Below, piece by piece: positions 45,617 to 56,219 of a DNA stretch of 64,000 nt (positions are counted from its first letter, which is position 1; each line of letters begins with the position of its first letter). The notes beneath the pieces are model-generated. The model was not told the DNA's origin, ran no database searches, and was given only the letters and a program-made list of their open reading frames with translations. Source of the stretch: Pleurodeles waltl (Eukaryota > Chordata > Amphibia > Caudata > Salamandridae); the NCBI RefSeq assembly GCF_031143425.1, contig NC_090438.1:753575823-753639822 (forward strand). The letters run 5' to 3'. Made by a program: the position numbers and the translations under genes.

Positions 45617-46321
45617 CGGGGATGCCAGTGGTAGCCTCGGACGGCTGAACTGCCATAGTTGTTGGTGAGGGCTCAGAACCAGTCCTAGCACCAGGCCTCC
45701 TGTCCTTCCTGCCTGCAGGGGCAGGCCCCTTGCCCTTCCCTTTCGCAGCTGGTACTGCCTCCTTGCCCTTCCCATTGCAGCTGGTGGTGTCTCCTTGCCC
45801 TTCCCCTTGGCAGCTGGTGGTGCCTCCTTGCCCTTCCCCTTGGTAGCTGGTGGTGCCTCCTTGCCCTTCCCCTTGGCATCTGGTAGTGTCTCCTTGCCCT
45901 TCCCTTTGGCAGCTGGTGCAGGCACACAGTCAGTGCTGATGGCTGGTTCCATGGAGCCTCTCCCACCTGCAGTAGCTGCCGACCCTACTGTTGCCGTGTA
46001 CTGGGTGGCTGAGGTGCTTGCCTGGGTTCTGACCACCCTGGCCCGATGTAAAGGACAGGGGGGTAGGGGTAGGGAAGAGGTCAACGGCAGAGAGGAAAAG
46101 CTTCTTAGGGACAATGGGGTGGGAAGAGGGTGAAGGTTTGGGAGTGGAGGAAGAGGGAGTGGTTGTAGGAGGTGTCTGTCTGCTTTGTTTGGGTGCAGGT
46201 GCATGGGATGGATGCTGTTGTGAGGTGGATGGATGTTGGGTGTCTGAGTGTTTGCGTTTGTGTACTTTGGGAGGAGGGGGCACAGACACAGTGGGAGAGG
46301 ACACAGGGGACGTGTGAATGG
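45617..46321 (-). repeat. Lys/Gly/Pro-coding repeats in the Myb-like 2 tail of copy 2
   Basis: Part of the Myb-like 2 tail. A 36-39-bp unit, plus-strand GCCTCCTTGCCCTTCCCCTT, is repeated six or seven times at 45740-45915. It would encode a GKGKEAPPAAK-type repeat on the minus strand. Copy 1 has only Lys-rich text there (about 12060-12200), so the repeat expanded in copy 2 or its source. Confidence 0.75.
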
Positions 46322-47901
46322 TGTAAGAGAGACCAGATCCTCGGGGCCTGCGCATGTTCCCAACATGTCCACCACTAGACAGCTCCAAAGCTCTGATAGA
46401 AATATCACAGAGTCTGAGAGAGTCCAAGTGGGGGAAAAGGGGATTAGGTAGGGAACAGCTGGGAAGGACACCTGTAGGAAGCAAAAGGTTAAACAACACA
46501 ATATCAAGATATAATCACATTGCCTTTCAATAGACTATGGTTCTAAGAGTTCTCATACTGTAACCATGGATAACCCAAGAAGTGACTATAACTAGACCTC
46601 AAGAAATCTAGGTACCTGGAAAAAAATCAGGAATGTGTTAATACAATGTTTCATATGAGCTTTTCATGAAATATCATATACTGTCTAGAATACAAGAACC
46701 TTCTAGAATAATGTTTCAGAACAAACATTACATTTTAACATGAGGACAAAAGGCTATCTGAAACCTTCCCTGGAAAACAATAGGAATTGTACTAGGGACT
46801 TAATATGCACAAAGGATGTCACATTTTGAATTAAGCATCTTCACAGGAAATCCAAAAACTCAGGATAAATGTATGCACTTCAACAAACACAACACACCAA
46901 AGTTTTAAATGCCAGGAAAAGATTGCGCACACTGTTGCCGATCTGAGCATCATGTTTTACATGCTGGAAATGAATCGTGCACACTGCCGATTCGAACAAG
47001 AATATGCAAATGCCATGAAATGATCGCGCACACTGTTACCGATCTGAACATCAAGTTTTACATGCTGGAAATGAATCGCGCACTCTGCCGATTCGAACAA
47101 GAATATGCAAATGCCATGAAATGATCGCGCACACTGTTGCCGATCTGAACATCAAGTTTTACATGCTGGAAATGAATTGCGTACACTGCTGATTCGAACA
47201 AGAATATGCAAATGCCATGAAATGATCGCGCAAGCTGTTGCCAATCTGAACATCAAGTTTTACATGCGGGAAATGAATCATGCACACTGCCGATTCGAAC
47301 AAGAATGTGCAAATGCCATGAAATGATCACGCAAGCTGTTGCCGATCTGAATGCCAAGGTTTACATGAGAGCAATGAATCGCGCACTCTGAAAGTTTCAC
47401 AAGTAGGCCCAAAACTCGAGAGTCTTTGTGAATGGGGTCGGGGGCCCAGCCCGACCTCCGCCTTACCGCCCTGCTCAAGGATCACCAATATAATGCAGGG
47501 CAGGCCTGGAACATCAAGGTAGGCCTGCGGAACAGGAGTTTAGGAAGTTGCTGCTGCTCTGCACCGGGACATCTGAATAGTGAGCACGTGGAGCTGGGCT
47601 GGCTCCCTTATATAGAGTCTGGCCCAGCCCACAAACCACACCCAGTCATGCTGCAGGGAAAGCTTCTAGAAGGTCCTAGAAAGGGACCACACCCTAACAC
47701 ACTCAGTAAGCCTGCAGCAATACCTTGCAAATGAACAGTTACTGCAAACATCATTGATAGTGTTTTTCAAGGTTAAACTCTGCAATGCAAAAGGTTATCA
47801 TACTGCATATGAACACCATGCATGAATTATGCTCTTGCATAAAGACTGGGTTTTTGCATTTTTGTCGCCCGTAGAGCGCGCACTGTCCTGATGTTGACAC
47901 A
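46322..47901 (-). mobile_element. solo LTR B (1,580 bp) inside Harbinger copy 2
   Basis: Read on the minus strand it starts TGTGTCAACATC and ends CTCTCTTACA (TG...CA). It is flanked by TGG on both sides (ATGG if the end is moved by one base). The minus-strand TATATAAGGGAGCC at about 47612 is a promoter-like TATA box. A ~101-bp tandem array (46900-47380) lies downstream of it, so would be transcribed. The second member at 61657 onward shares the 3' border (TCTGGT-type), the array type and TATAAAAGGGAGCC. LTR status is inferred from the TG/CA borders, TATA box and lack of genes. Confidence 0.75.
46900..47390. repeat. ~101-bp tandem array in LTR B
   Basis: GCGCACACTGTTGCCGATCT-type landmarks occur at 46925, 47025, 47126 and 47228, with a partial unit beyond. 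Each unit has two halves that both contain CCGAT plus AAATGCCATGAAATGA-like text. It is related to the 90-bp array at 62455-63500. Confidence 0.88.
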
Positions 47902-49763
47902 TGGATGTGGGGGTGGTGACTGCCAGTGAGGGGTGTGTAGTGATAGGCGTGATGGTGATGGGGTAGTGGATGTAGTGCATGCAGGTGTGAGTGAGGATGC
48001 TACTGGGAGGGTGGTGGAGGAGGAGGGGGACACAGTGGAGGCAGTGGATGTTGGTGTGTCTGCATCTGGATGGTGTTTGTGTGAGTGCCTGTGGGATGAT
48101 GTGTGATGCTTCTGTTTGCCTGAGCCACTCCTGTGTGCTGTCTTGGGTGCATGCTGGTCTGAATGTGTGCTTGGGATAGTTGGGGTTGAGGGGAATGGGA
48201 GTGGGTAGAGGAAGTTGGGGGGGGGAGGCTACTGACAGGGACAATGGCTGCCATCAGGAAGGAGGCCAGAGCCTGGATTGATCTCTGTTGGGCCGCCATG
48301 CCAGAGTGAATGCCCTCCATGGAATGCATTTGTTTGTTGCAAATGGGCTGCCATCCCCTGGATGGCATTCACAATGGCTGACTGCCCAACAGAGATGGAT
48401 CGCAGGAGGTCAATAGCCTCCTCACTCAGGGCAGCAGGGCTAACCGGGGCTGGGCCTGAGGTGCCTGGGGCGAAGGAGATGCCCACCGTCCTGGGTGAGG
48501 GGGGACCGGGAAACTCACTGAAGGGCTGCTGGGAGGGCAGTTCTGGTACAGGGTGGCAGCTGTACCTGTAGTTGGGGTGGCCACAGAGGTGTCTGCCATC
48601 ACCAGGGAGCTTCCATCGGAGGAGGTATCACTGTCCGAACTGTCCTCTCCTGTCTCCGCCGTGGTGCTCCCCTCATCCTTTGTCCCACTGGTGCCCTCAC
48701 CGTCAGTGGATTCGGCCTCCTGGGCCATTAGGGATGCAGCTACCTCCGTCGCCAGTGCCTCTGCTCCTCCGCCAGATGATGCTAATGCACATAAGGACAG
48801 GGTGACAAAACAAAAAGGGGGGGGAGAGACAAACTATACACTTGCTCAATGGCTGCACCAACACCACCGTTGGCGTACACAACACCTACGCACTATGCAA
48901 TGCACTACCAGTCACGATGCTAGTCACCAGCACAAGGACAGGAATACCTAACGCCAATAGCAGCATACCTGACACCCACAGACCCCTGCCCAGTAGTGGC
49001 TGCCTACTAGCTTGGTAGGAGGTGGTGTTCATCAGCCCCTGCCCAACACGGGACCTACCCTGCAATGTCTGGCCTGGCCTAAGGGCACCCATAGGCCCAC
49101 ATCCCCCACCCGGAGACCACGCCACCATGCGCAAATAGTATATTGGGAAACTGTACTCACCCCCTTGTGGCTGCTGTGATGCCCTCAAGCGCCCATCCAG
49201 CTCCGGATAGGCCACTGCCAGTATGCGGGCCATCGGGGGGGGGTCAGGATTCGATGGGCACCCCTTCCTCGTTGGGAGGCCATCCCCAGCTGGGCCTCTG
49301 CTGTTTTCCGTGCCCAGCGTGTCAGGTCTTCCCACTGTTTGCGACAGTGGGTGCTCTGCCTGTGGTAGACCCCTAGGGTCCGCACGTCCTTGGCGATGAT
49401 ACCATATACCCTTTTTCTGATGGGTGCTGACCTGCAGATAAATAAACATAGAAAAAGGTATCAGCGATACCGTCTGGCCTGTTACACTCATGTCCCACCA
49501 TAGCCCTCACATCCCCTTACGCACAGATATTGCCCACCATACATGCAGCACACTGCCCAGAACCCTTCCACCAACACCCCTACACGAGGCCCTCACACAC
49601 AGCACTGCATGCATCCATGCCCCTTGCATTGTGCTCACAGTGTACTCACCTGTTGGTCTGGAGGCCCATATAGCGTTCGGTACTGGGGTAGGACCCCATC
49701 CACCAGTCTCTCCAACTCCGCAGCAGTGAAGGCAGGGGCCCTTTCCCCAGTGAGACGAGCCAT

Positions 49764-50164
49764 GGTTGGTTCAAGACACAGATCACAGCAGCACTTGCAG
49801 TGTAGGTCCTCTCCTGTTGAAGGTCAGGTAGCAAGTGAGAGAACAGATAGAAAATGGTGGTCACGTCCGCGGCGGTGCATACCGTCACCACCGGCGCACA
49901 TCACCATTGGCCACTGTAACCCATAGGGCCCAATAACAACTAATGAGGAGTTGCACTGCGGTACTCGACCACCTCCCGCAATGGCGCACAACGTCAGCAG
50001 CATTACCTCATTTCCATATGTTCATCCACACAGGACAGGTGGACGCCATTTCGGGGGGGGGGGGCAGGCCATGGTACCTAACTGCGTCACAGTACACATA
50101 TGCACCATTTGGGCTTATCCAACAACATACTGTTTCAGTCACAACATGCAATGCAGTGTAGTGT
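49764..50164. promoter_or_regulatory. divergent region between Myb-like 2 and transposase, copy 2
   Basis: Short GC-rich gap between the 5' ends of Myb-like 2 (minus) and transposase (plus), matching 9390-9762 in copy 1. No TATA box is obvious. Confidence 0.4.
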
Positions 50165-51345
50165 TTGGAAATGTGGAATACTGACCAGCTGCTCCCCTTT
50201 TTGCCCCCTAGATTACAACCGCTGCGGATGAATTGGAGATGGAGACATCACCCTGTGTACAGTCCCCTGGTGGACTTAGCAACAATGGAGGACAGGCACA
50301 TTATCCTCACCTACAAACTTGACAGGGCCACAATCACAGAGCTGTGTGCCCAGTTGGAGCCTGACCTGATATCTGCTATCCATCAGCTCACTGGGATCCC
50401 CTCTCTTATGCAAGTCCTATCTGTGCTCCATTTCTTGGCAACTGGCTCCTTCCAAGTGACAGTGGGCTTGGCAGCAGGAATGTCTCAGCCAATGTTCTCA
50501 ATAGTGCTGACCAGAGTGTTGTCTGCCCTGATTAAACACATGCGCAGCTATATTGTTTTCCCCCAGGTTGAGGATTTGGCCACGGTGAAAGCTGACTTCT
50601 ATGTAATGGGACATATCCCCAACATTATTGGGGCTATTGATGTTACACATATTCCATTTGTCCCCTCCCCCCCGGAGAAATTAACAGGTGTTCAGAAATC
50701 GAAAGAGCTTTCAATCAATGAATGTGCAGATAGCGTGCCTGGTAGACCAGTACATCTCCCATGTCAATGCAAAGTATCCTGGGTCTGTGCCTTATGCTTT
50801 TATTCTGAGGAATAGCAGCATCCCATATGTGATGGCTCAACACCAGAGGCACTGGGTGTGGCTAATAGGTGAGTCCGTGGTCCCCACCCAGTATATGTTG
50901 GTGTATGGGTATGGTGTTGGCCCTAAGGGTTAGTGTTTAGCTAACAGGTATCCCTCGATATTTGCAGGTGACTCTGGTTACCCCAACCTCTCATGGCTAC
51001 TGACCCCTGTGAGGAATACCAGGACAAGGGCAGAGGAATGTTACAATGAGGCACATGGGCGAACAAGAAGAATAATCGAAAGGACATTCGGCCTCCTGAA
51101 GGCTAGGTTTCGTTGCCTCCATCTAACAGGTGGTTCCCTGTGCTACTCACCCAAGAAGGTCTGCCAGATCATTGTGGCATGTTGCATGTTGCATGTTGCA
51201 TAACCTTGCCCTGAGACGCCAGGTGCCTTTTCTGCAGGAGGATGAGGCTGGAGATGGGCGTGTTGGAGCAGTGGACCCTGTGGACAGTGACGAAGAGGAG
51301 GCAGAGGACAACAGAACAGCAATCATACAACAGTACTTCCTGTGA
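50165..51345 (+). pseudogene. Harbinger DDE transposase, copy 2 (frameshifted, catalytic Asp lost)
   Basis: The first part (50165-50680) is continuous where copy 1 has its 7-nt deletion: AQLEPDLISAIHQLTGIPSL. The first Asp remains in GAIDVTHIPF, although the following Gly is Val. A frame shift occurs near 50690 at a C-run. In the next frame PGSVPYAFILRNSS replaces PGSVHDVYILRNSS, so the second catalytic Asp is gone. The intron is 50869-50967 (99 nt). Exon 2 carries the Glu in RIIERTFGLLKARFRCL. At 51178-51202 a GCATGTT unit is tandemly tripled, 7 nt longer than copy 1, shifting the frame before the acidic tail. Inactive on several counts. Confidence 0.93.
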
Positions 51346-51826
51346 CACACAGGTAAGACACTGGAATTTCACCTTTCATTGACAGTTTTGTGTTGGACAT
51401 TGTTCATTGCAGGCTGATTTTCCCACTACTATGGCCACTTACTGTACCCTTTGGCATCTCTATTTTCAGATATCTGTGCCCCACTCTGGCTCCTGGTGTG
51501 TTGACATGCAGCCAACTACAGGTCATACCTATGTGTACATTACGGTACAGTTGAACTGCAATGTTTACAGCTTGTTAAATGAATACATAGTTCAATCAAT
51601 TGACAGACTCCATACTTGTATTTTTTCCAAGGGTGTTTATTTAAGTGCTAATAAGTGGAGGGGGTATTGAAATGGGCTGGGTTGATGATGGAGGAAAGTC
51701 CAGGGTAGAGTCCAGTCTATTTGTATCACAGGTGCATTGTCCAAAGGGGCATAGGAAGGAGAGCAATGTCAGTTCACGGTGGACATGGTGACAGATTGGG
51801 ACACAAGGGTGACGTTCAGGAGAATC
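51346..51826. terminator. convergent 3' region between transposase and Myb-like 1, copy 2
   Basis: Non-coding gap equivalent to 7757-8224 in copy 1. TTTATT at about 51637 reads AATAAA on the minus strand for Myb-like 1. No other gene is seen. Confidence 0.4.
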
Positions 51827-53339
51827 TTATTTCCTGGCGGGAGTCTTGGCAGTGATCTCTGGCTTCTGCCTGGATCGTAGGGACCGTTTGCGTGGTAATT
51901 CTCCTTCTGCAGGGGGAGGGGTGCTGGTGGCCTGTTGTTCCTGTGGTGGGGCCTCCTGTCCACTAGCGTCAGTGGAGGTGGAGGGCTGTTCATCGGTGTG
52001 GCTAGTGTCAGGGGCCTGTTGGTGTGCCACTGCCTCCCTCATGGTGTAGGCCATGTCTGCCAGCACCCCTGCAATGGTGACCAGGGTAGTGTGGATGTCC
52101 CTCAGGTCCTCCTTGATCCCCAGGTACTGTCCCTCCTGCAGCCGCTGGGTCTCCTGCAACTTGTACAGTATCTGGCCCATCTTCTCCTAGGAATGGTGGT
52201 ATGCTCCCAGGATGTTGGTGAGTGCCTCTTGGAGAGTCGGTTCCATGGGCCTGTCCTCCCCCTGTCGCACAGGAGTCCTCCCAGCTCCCCTGTTGTCCTG
52301 TGCCTCTGTCCCCTGAACCGTGTGCCCACTGCCACTGGCCCCAGGTCCTTGATCGTCCTGTGTTTGTGGGGTTGCCTTGGGTCCGTGTAGTGGTGGGCAC
52401 ACTGCTGATTGACGTGTCCTGGGGACAGTGGTATGGACCCGCTGGGTGGGTACTGTGCTGGTGTTTCCTGAGGGGGTAGGCTCTGTGGTGGTATGGGACT
52501 GTGGCTGAGTAACCGACTGTCCGGAGATCCCTGATGGGCCAGGTTGGTCATCGAGATCAAGGCATCCAGAGTTGCTGTCATTACTGTGGGCCTCTTTCGG
52601 GGGGTGGACTTGATGTTGCTGGCGCCTTCTCTCCGGTGACGCTGGGTGGGGGACCTGTAGGGATGTAAATGCAGTGCTATTGTTTCTGCGTGTGACATCT
52701 TGTGCAGGGGTGTGTTGCCTTGTATGGTTGTGATTGCCCTGTCAGCTTTGGCTTGTGTGAGTAGTGATTTTGTGGCCAAGGTCATTGTCATCACATGTGC
52801 ATGCTTTAGTGATGGGCGTCCATGAAGGGCTGTGAGTGATGTCCATGCATTGGTGGTGCATGCAGGGCTTGGTTTGGGGATGAGTGGGTTGTGATGGTGG
52901 GGTGTGTGGGAGGTGGTGGAGTGATGGGGTGAGGGTAGGGGTTGTGGCATGGGATGTCATGCAGATGGGGGGGATGAAAGTAGTAAAGAGTTGACGTACC
53001 AGAGTCCAGTCCTCCTGCCAGGCCCTCCCATGTTGTTAGTTGTGGGGGAGAAGGTAGGGGTCCATTGCCAGTCCTCTGTACAGCTATCTGGTGTCTTGCA
53101 ACCACGGAACGCACCTTCCCCCGTAGGTCGTTCCACCTCTTCCTGATGTCATCCCTTGTTCTGAGGTGCTCTCCCACGGCGTTGACACTGTCCACGATTC
53201 TATGCCATAGCTCCATCTTCCTAGCGATGGATGTCTGCTGCACCTGTGATCCGAATAGCTGTGGCTCTACCAAGATGATTTCCTCCACCATGACCCTTAG
53301 CTCCTCCTCTGAGAACCTGGGGTGTCTTTGTGGTGCCAT
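51827..53339 (-). pseudogene. Myb/SANT-like accessory protein 1 of Harbinger copy 2 (one in-frame stop)
   Basis: Exon 1 (53339-53000) starts at ATG with MAPQRHPRFSEEELRVMVEE and carries IARKMELWHRIVDSVNAV and DDIRKRWNDLRGKVRSVVAR, the trihelix Myb-like domain. The donor is GTACGT at 52999. Exon 2 runs from about 52654 to 51827. It is Pro/Thr/Gln-rich and has a helical block, GQILYKLQETQRLQEGQYLG and DLRDIHTTLVTIAGVLADMA, absent from copy 1. It ends in PPRKRSLRSR-type basic residues (here LPRKRSLRSRQKPEI).

One TAG lies between LTNILGAYHHS and EKMGQ (about 52181-52186). Apart from that stop this is the better-preserved version of the protein. Confidence 0.87.
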
Positions 53340-53521
53340 GGATGTAGTGTGTGTGGTGTGTGTGAGGGTGTGTGGGGTGATGTGTTGGGGTGTGTGCTGT
53401 AAGGTGCGTGGATGGTGTATGGGTCATGGTGTTATGTGGCTCTGATTCTGTGGGTGCTCTTGGTGTCTCTCGCTCTCTCAGTTGTCAATCGTCAGGGGTA
53501 GTAAGCCGTATATAAATACTA

Positions 53522-53548
53522 TTACAATACAATACAATACAATACAAT
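53522..53548. repeat. (AATAC)n pentanucleotide microsatellite
   Basis: Five tandem ACAAT units within the right end of Harbinger copy 2. Not present in copy 1. Confidence 0.85.
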
Positions 53549-53954
53549 TGTTTGTATTGGTAAAGTGTTGTGGGTAATATGGGTGTGGTGTGTGTATGTG
53601 TGTCAGGTGTGTGTAGTTTGAATTGTCCAGTTTGGTGGTGTTTTGTTTGAATGTGTGTATTTTGAGCGCAGCGGTATGTACCGCCAATGGTTTACCGCGG
53701 TTGAATGTCTGCCGTGGTGATTCGTGGGTCATAATGCTGTGGGCATAGTTCTGTTGGCGTAACGGTGTGAGGTTTGGTACTGCCAGTTTATCACTGACCT
53801 TTGGGCTGGCGGACTTGTGTGTGTGTCTGTATAGTGACAGATTGCTATGTGTGGGTCATAATATAGGTGGCGGTAATCCGCGGCAGCGGCGGTATGTTGG
53901 CGGCAGTCAGCATGGCGGTAAGCGGGACTCACCACCAATGTCATAATGAGGGCC

Positions 53955-54410
53955 TTGGTCTTTAAATGCTCACGCCTCTAGCTGTTCAGCATGGGGTAAG
54001 GGCTAACCATAGTCATTTTAATGCTAATCACAGTGGCAGCAGGTATACAATTAAGCTCCACTTTGGCCCTTCGAGTGGCTCAGTTCACTTCCAGACAGTT
54101 CATTAACTGCCAGTATGTTTTCCAATAGGGACGAATGCTGTATCTAAGTCAACTCCACACAATATTGACACTGGTTAGCCGATGGTTCTACTTTGGACAT
54201 ATAGAGTTCAGCAGGCCACCTCCTTAGGCTTTCCAGTGTTTGGTATCGTCCAAAGGCTGTCTGATGGAAAAGACACTGGTGGGATTCAGGTTGTCTTTTT
54301 TTCTCCTCTTTCCTCTCTTTTTCTTTTCTTTCGTATCCAATGTACCTTCACTTCTTTGCTTCCATGAGTTCCCTTCACGTGTAAGTTCACTTTCTCGTCG
54401 TCCCCAGTGT
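53955..54410. other. interior of the LTR-flanked element right of Harbinger copy 2
   Basis: Opens with the TTG target duplication (53955-53957). The rest has no coding frame of note and includes pyrimidine-rich text at 54295-54360. It is the continuation of 41530-43132 in the element before Harbinger insertion. Confidence 0.5.
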
Positions 54411-54666
54411 TGTAATTAAGAAGTTCTCTCTTTATAAGTATAAACTAGGTAGCCAGTTCATGCAGGAGACCAGGTTGCAGGTTTATTAGAAAGGTTACAA
54501 GGATACAAGTTACTTAATAGGGAACCCCTCCAGGAGCATCCTCTCTGCTCAGCCCACTCTCTCTAACTGTCCACTCCTTCAGTTACTCACCAACATTCCA
54601 TGACATCATACACTGGCTGAGCACAGCAGGAAAACAGAAAAGCTGTGCAGAGAATGCTTTATAACA
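54411..54666 (-). repeat. LTR-like terminal repeat, right copy
   Basis: Matches 41283-41529 in the same orientation. The outer end reads TGTTATAAAGC on the minus strand. It has an AATAAA (plus-strand TTTATT near 54482). It lacks about 20 bp present in the left copy near the outer end. The inner boundary is approximate. Confidence 0.7.
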
Positions 54667-55240
54667 AACTGCAGATAATAATACAAGTCCATCAGGATCA
54701 TGGCTGCCTGTTTGCCTGGATCCAATGCCAGTTTTATTAAGTCGACCACTTGAACCTGTGCTGTCTCCGTGCTATGTTGAGAAAGCCCAATTGCGAAGAA
54801 TGTAATAAATTCCACTGTTCTAAACAGCCAGAAAGCTTGGAATTTATTAACTTCTACAGCATCTTTGACGCCCCAAGGAGCAATGAAATGGGCCTGAAAT
54901 GCAAAACCTTTGTGTGATGGCTAAAGGTTTTGTTACCAGAGGGATCACCCTAGCCTTTTTTCAATGTGACGGGACACCGGTAGAATCAATTGAAAGATTA
55001 AATAGATGATTAAAGATGGATTATTCACCTTTACTAGCGACGTTAAAATGTGTGGTGGATAGGAGTCATTCGGTGATCCCGATTTGCACATCAGAATGCC
55101 TTGTTTAGAATCTGCCATAGAATTATGTGCAAATTGAGATGATTTGGCTGTGGATGACTCTTCTTGATAAGACTATTGGTAATGGTGTAGGTATGCCCCC
55201 TAAGCTTGGAGGCTGGGAAGATAATTTTGTTCTGTAATTA
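54667..55240 (-). pseudogene. CR1/L2-clade LINE, upstream half (start of reverse transcriptase)
   Basis: Minus-strand frame 54815-54667: AVEVNKFQAF, then IGLSQHSTETAQVQVVDLIK and LALDPGKQAAMILMDL. This is the conserved HSTETA block and the beginning of the catalytic LDLSAAFDTV-type motif of L2 enzymes. The missing remainder of that motif (SAAFNTVSH) is at 41282 on the same strand, so the two pieces belong to one element. Further up, to about 55240, decayed text resembles the region before the fingers. The endonuclease is absent, so the copy is 5'-truncated. Confidence 0.85.
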
Positions 55241-55836
55241 TTCCTGATTATATCTCATTTGCTTGAGTTTAATCTTTGCCACACCAGAAAGAAATGATGA
55301 ATGCAACAGCCACATTGCAACCATGAACCATTGTTTTTCTGGCAGGCATGTAGCTGCCAATGGTGTAGCCGGTGCAATGTACTGGGGCCCAGAGGTGGGT
55401 GGGGGCAAAATATAACAGCCCTTTGAGCCCTAAGAGGGAACTCACTAGAATGGAAACTGGAACTGACAGTGTGGGGGTTGTGGCAGCATCCCCAAAATAA
55501 CCATGCTGGAGTTTCAAAGGTGAATGAGCATTAAAGATGACTCTGAATTTAGCATTTATCTTGTCACATTTGCTATGCATTCAAAGACAGATGTCAAATA
55601 CCAGTGTAGTCTTTTGACAAATAGCTGACTATTCTTTTCACATGGGGACAGATGTTTACTTTTCTTTCTCTTAATGCAGAATGTGAGGATTTCCTCATGT
55701 GAACTGTGACAATCTTGCTGGTGTGAAAGAAAAGGCTGTTGTTTTCTTCTAACATGCAACAAAATGTAAGCACAATAAATTAACTGTACCGATATTTCAA
55801 AATAAATAAACAGGTAGGAAAGAACAAATTAAGCAC
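55241..55836. other. unrecognised non-coding stretch
   Basis: Short frames only; no terminus or array recognised. Ends with AATAAATAAATAAA-like AT-rich text just before the Harbinger MITE. Confidence 0.4.
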
Positions 55837-55995
55837 TTTGGCCCTCATTATGTCCCTGGCGGACAGCGGTATTTTGGAGAAAGGTACTGCCAACAGGCTG
55901 GCGGTGTACCTTTACCCAAAATATGACATTGGCGGTTTGGCCCAAGCCAAACCACAAATGTACCACTCCGTATGCCATGGCGGTAACAGCCGCTG

Positions 55996-56150
55996 GGCTG
56001 GAGACTTCAGTCTCCAGCCAGGCGGCCGTCACTGTCCCACCCGTGGGCTAATGACCCCGCCTACCGCCATGGTTTTCGTGGCAATCTTACCACCACGAAA
56101 ACCATGGCAGTAGGCACTATCAGTGCCAGGGAATTCCTTCCCTGACACTG
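55996..56150. repeat. three consecutive stem-loops in the Harbinger MITE
   Basis: Inverted pairs: 55996-56006 with 56009-56019 (11 bp, perfect); 56061-56081 with 56093-56113 (21 bp, one mismatch); 56121-56133 with 56138-56150 (13 bp, one mismatch). Confidence 0.92.
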
Positions 56151-56219
56151 AAAGGGGTCTCCCCTGCCCCTTTCCCCCTCCCCAGAGCTCTCCCCACCCT
56201 CCCCTTCCAGACCCCCCGA

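Larger units (their letters stand above)
44340..49763 (-). pseudogene. Myb/SANT-like accessory protein 2 of Harbinger copy 2 (broken by two LTRs)
   Basis: Exon 1 (49763-49651) starts with ATG and encodes MARLTGERAPAFTAAELERL and a VLPQYRTLYGPPDQQ end, then a GTGAGT donor. Exon 2 (49431-49161, 271 nt, the same length as in copy 1) encodes the trihelix pattern THCRKQWEDLTRWARKTAEA and AYPELDGRLRASQQPQGG. Exon 3 (from about 48780) carries the acidic Ser-rich part (EDSSDSDTSSDGSS), the coiled-coil block EEAIDLLRSISVGQSAIVNA (about 48440-48340) and the Pro/Ser/Thr tail.

The tail coding DNA is interrupted at 47901-46322 and again at 45612-44627. The exon 3 acceptor of copy 1 (GTAG) has become GTTTTG-like here, so splicing may also be lost. 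The 3' limit is approximate. Confidence 0.82.
43133..53954 (-). mobile_element. Harbinger DNA transposon, copy 2 (10.8 kb including two LTR insertions)
   Basis: Inverted termini GGCCCTCATTACAACCCTGG (left) and, from the right, GGCCCTCATTATGACATTGG; the target duplication is TTG. Orientation is opposite to copy 1. Gene order from the right end: Myb-like 1 (minus), transposase (plus), Myb-like 2 (minus), minisatellite. Removing the LTRs at 44627-45612 and 46322-47901 leaves about 8.25 kb, near the 8.36 kb of copy 1. The different duplication (TTG against ATA) shows independent insertion rather than segmental duplication. Divergence is clearly visible throughout, so the two copies are not recent sisters. 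Confidence 0.95.
41283..54666 (-). mobile_element. non-autonomous LTR-flanked retroelement split by Harbinger copy 2
   Basis: Direct repeats of about 250 bp bound the unit: 41283-41529 and about 54411-54666. They share CAAGGATACAAGTTACTTAA and CAACATTCCATGACATCA. Read on the minus strand the left copy starts TGTTATACCC and ends GACGACA, contains AATAAA, and is preceded by a purine run (CTAAGGGAAGGGGATG), like a 3' LTR with its polypurine tract. About 2.05 kb of internal DNA remains (41530-43132 and 53955-54410) with no coding capacity and a minisatellite. The L2 LINE is interrupted exactly at both outer ends. The right repeat's inner boundary is approximate. Confidence 0.72.
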
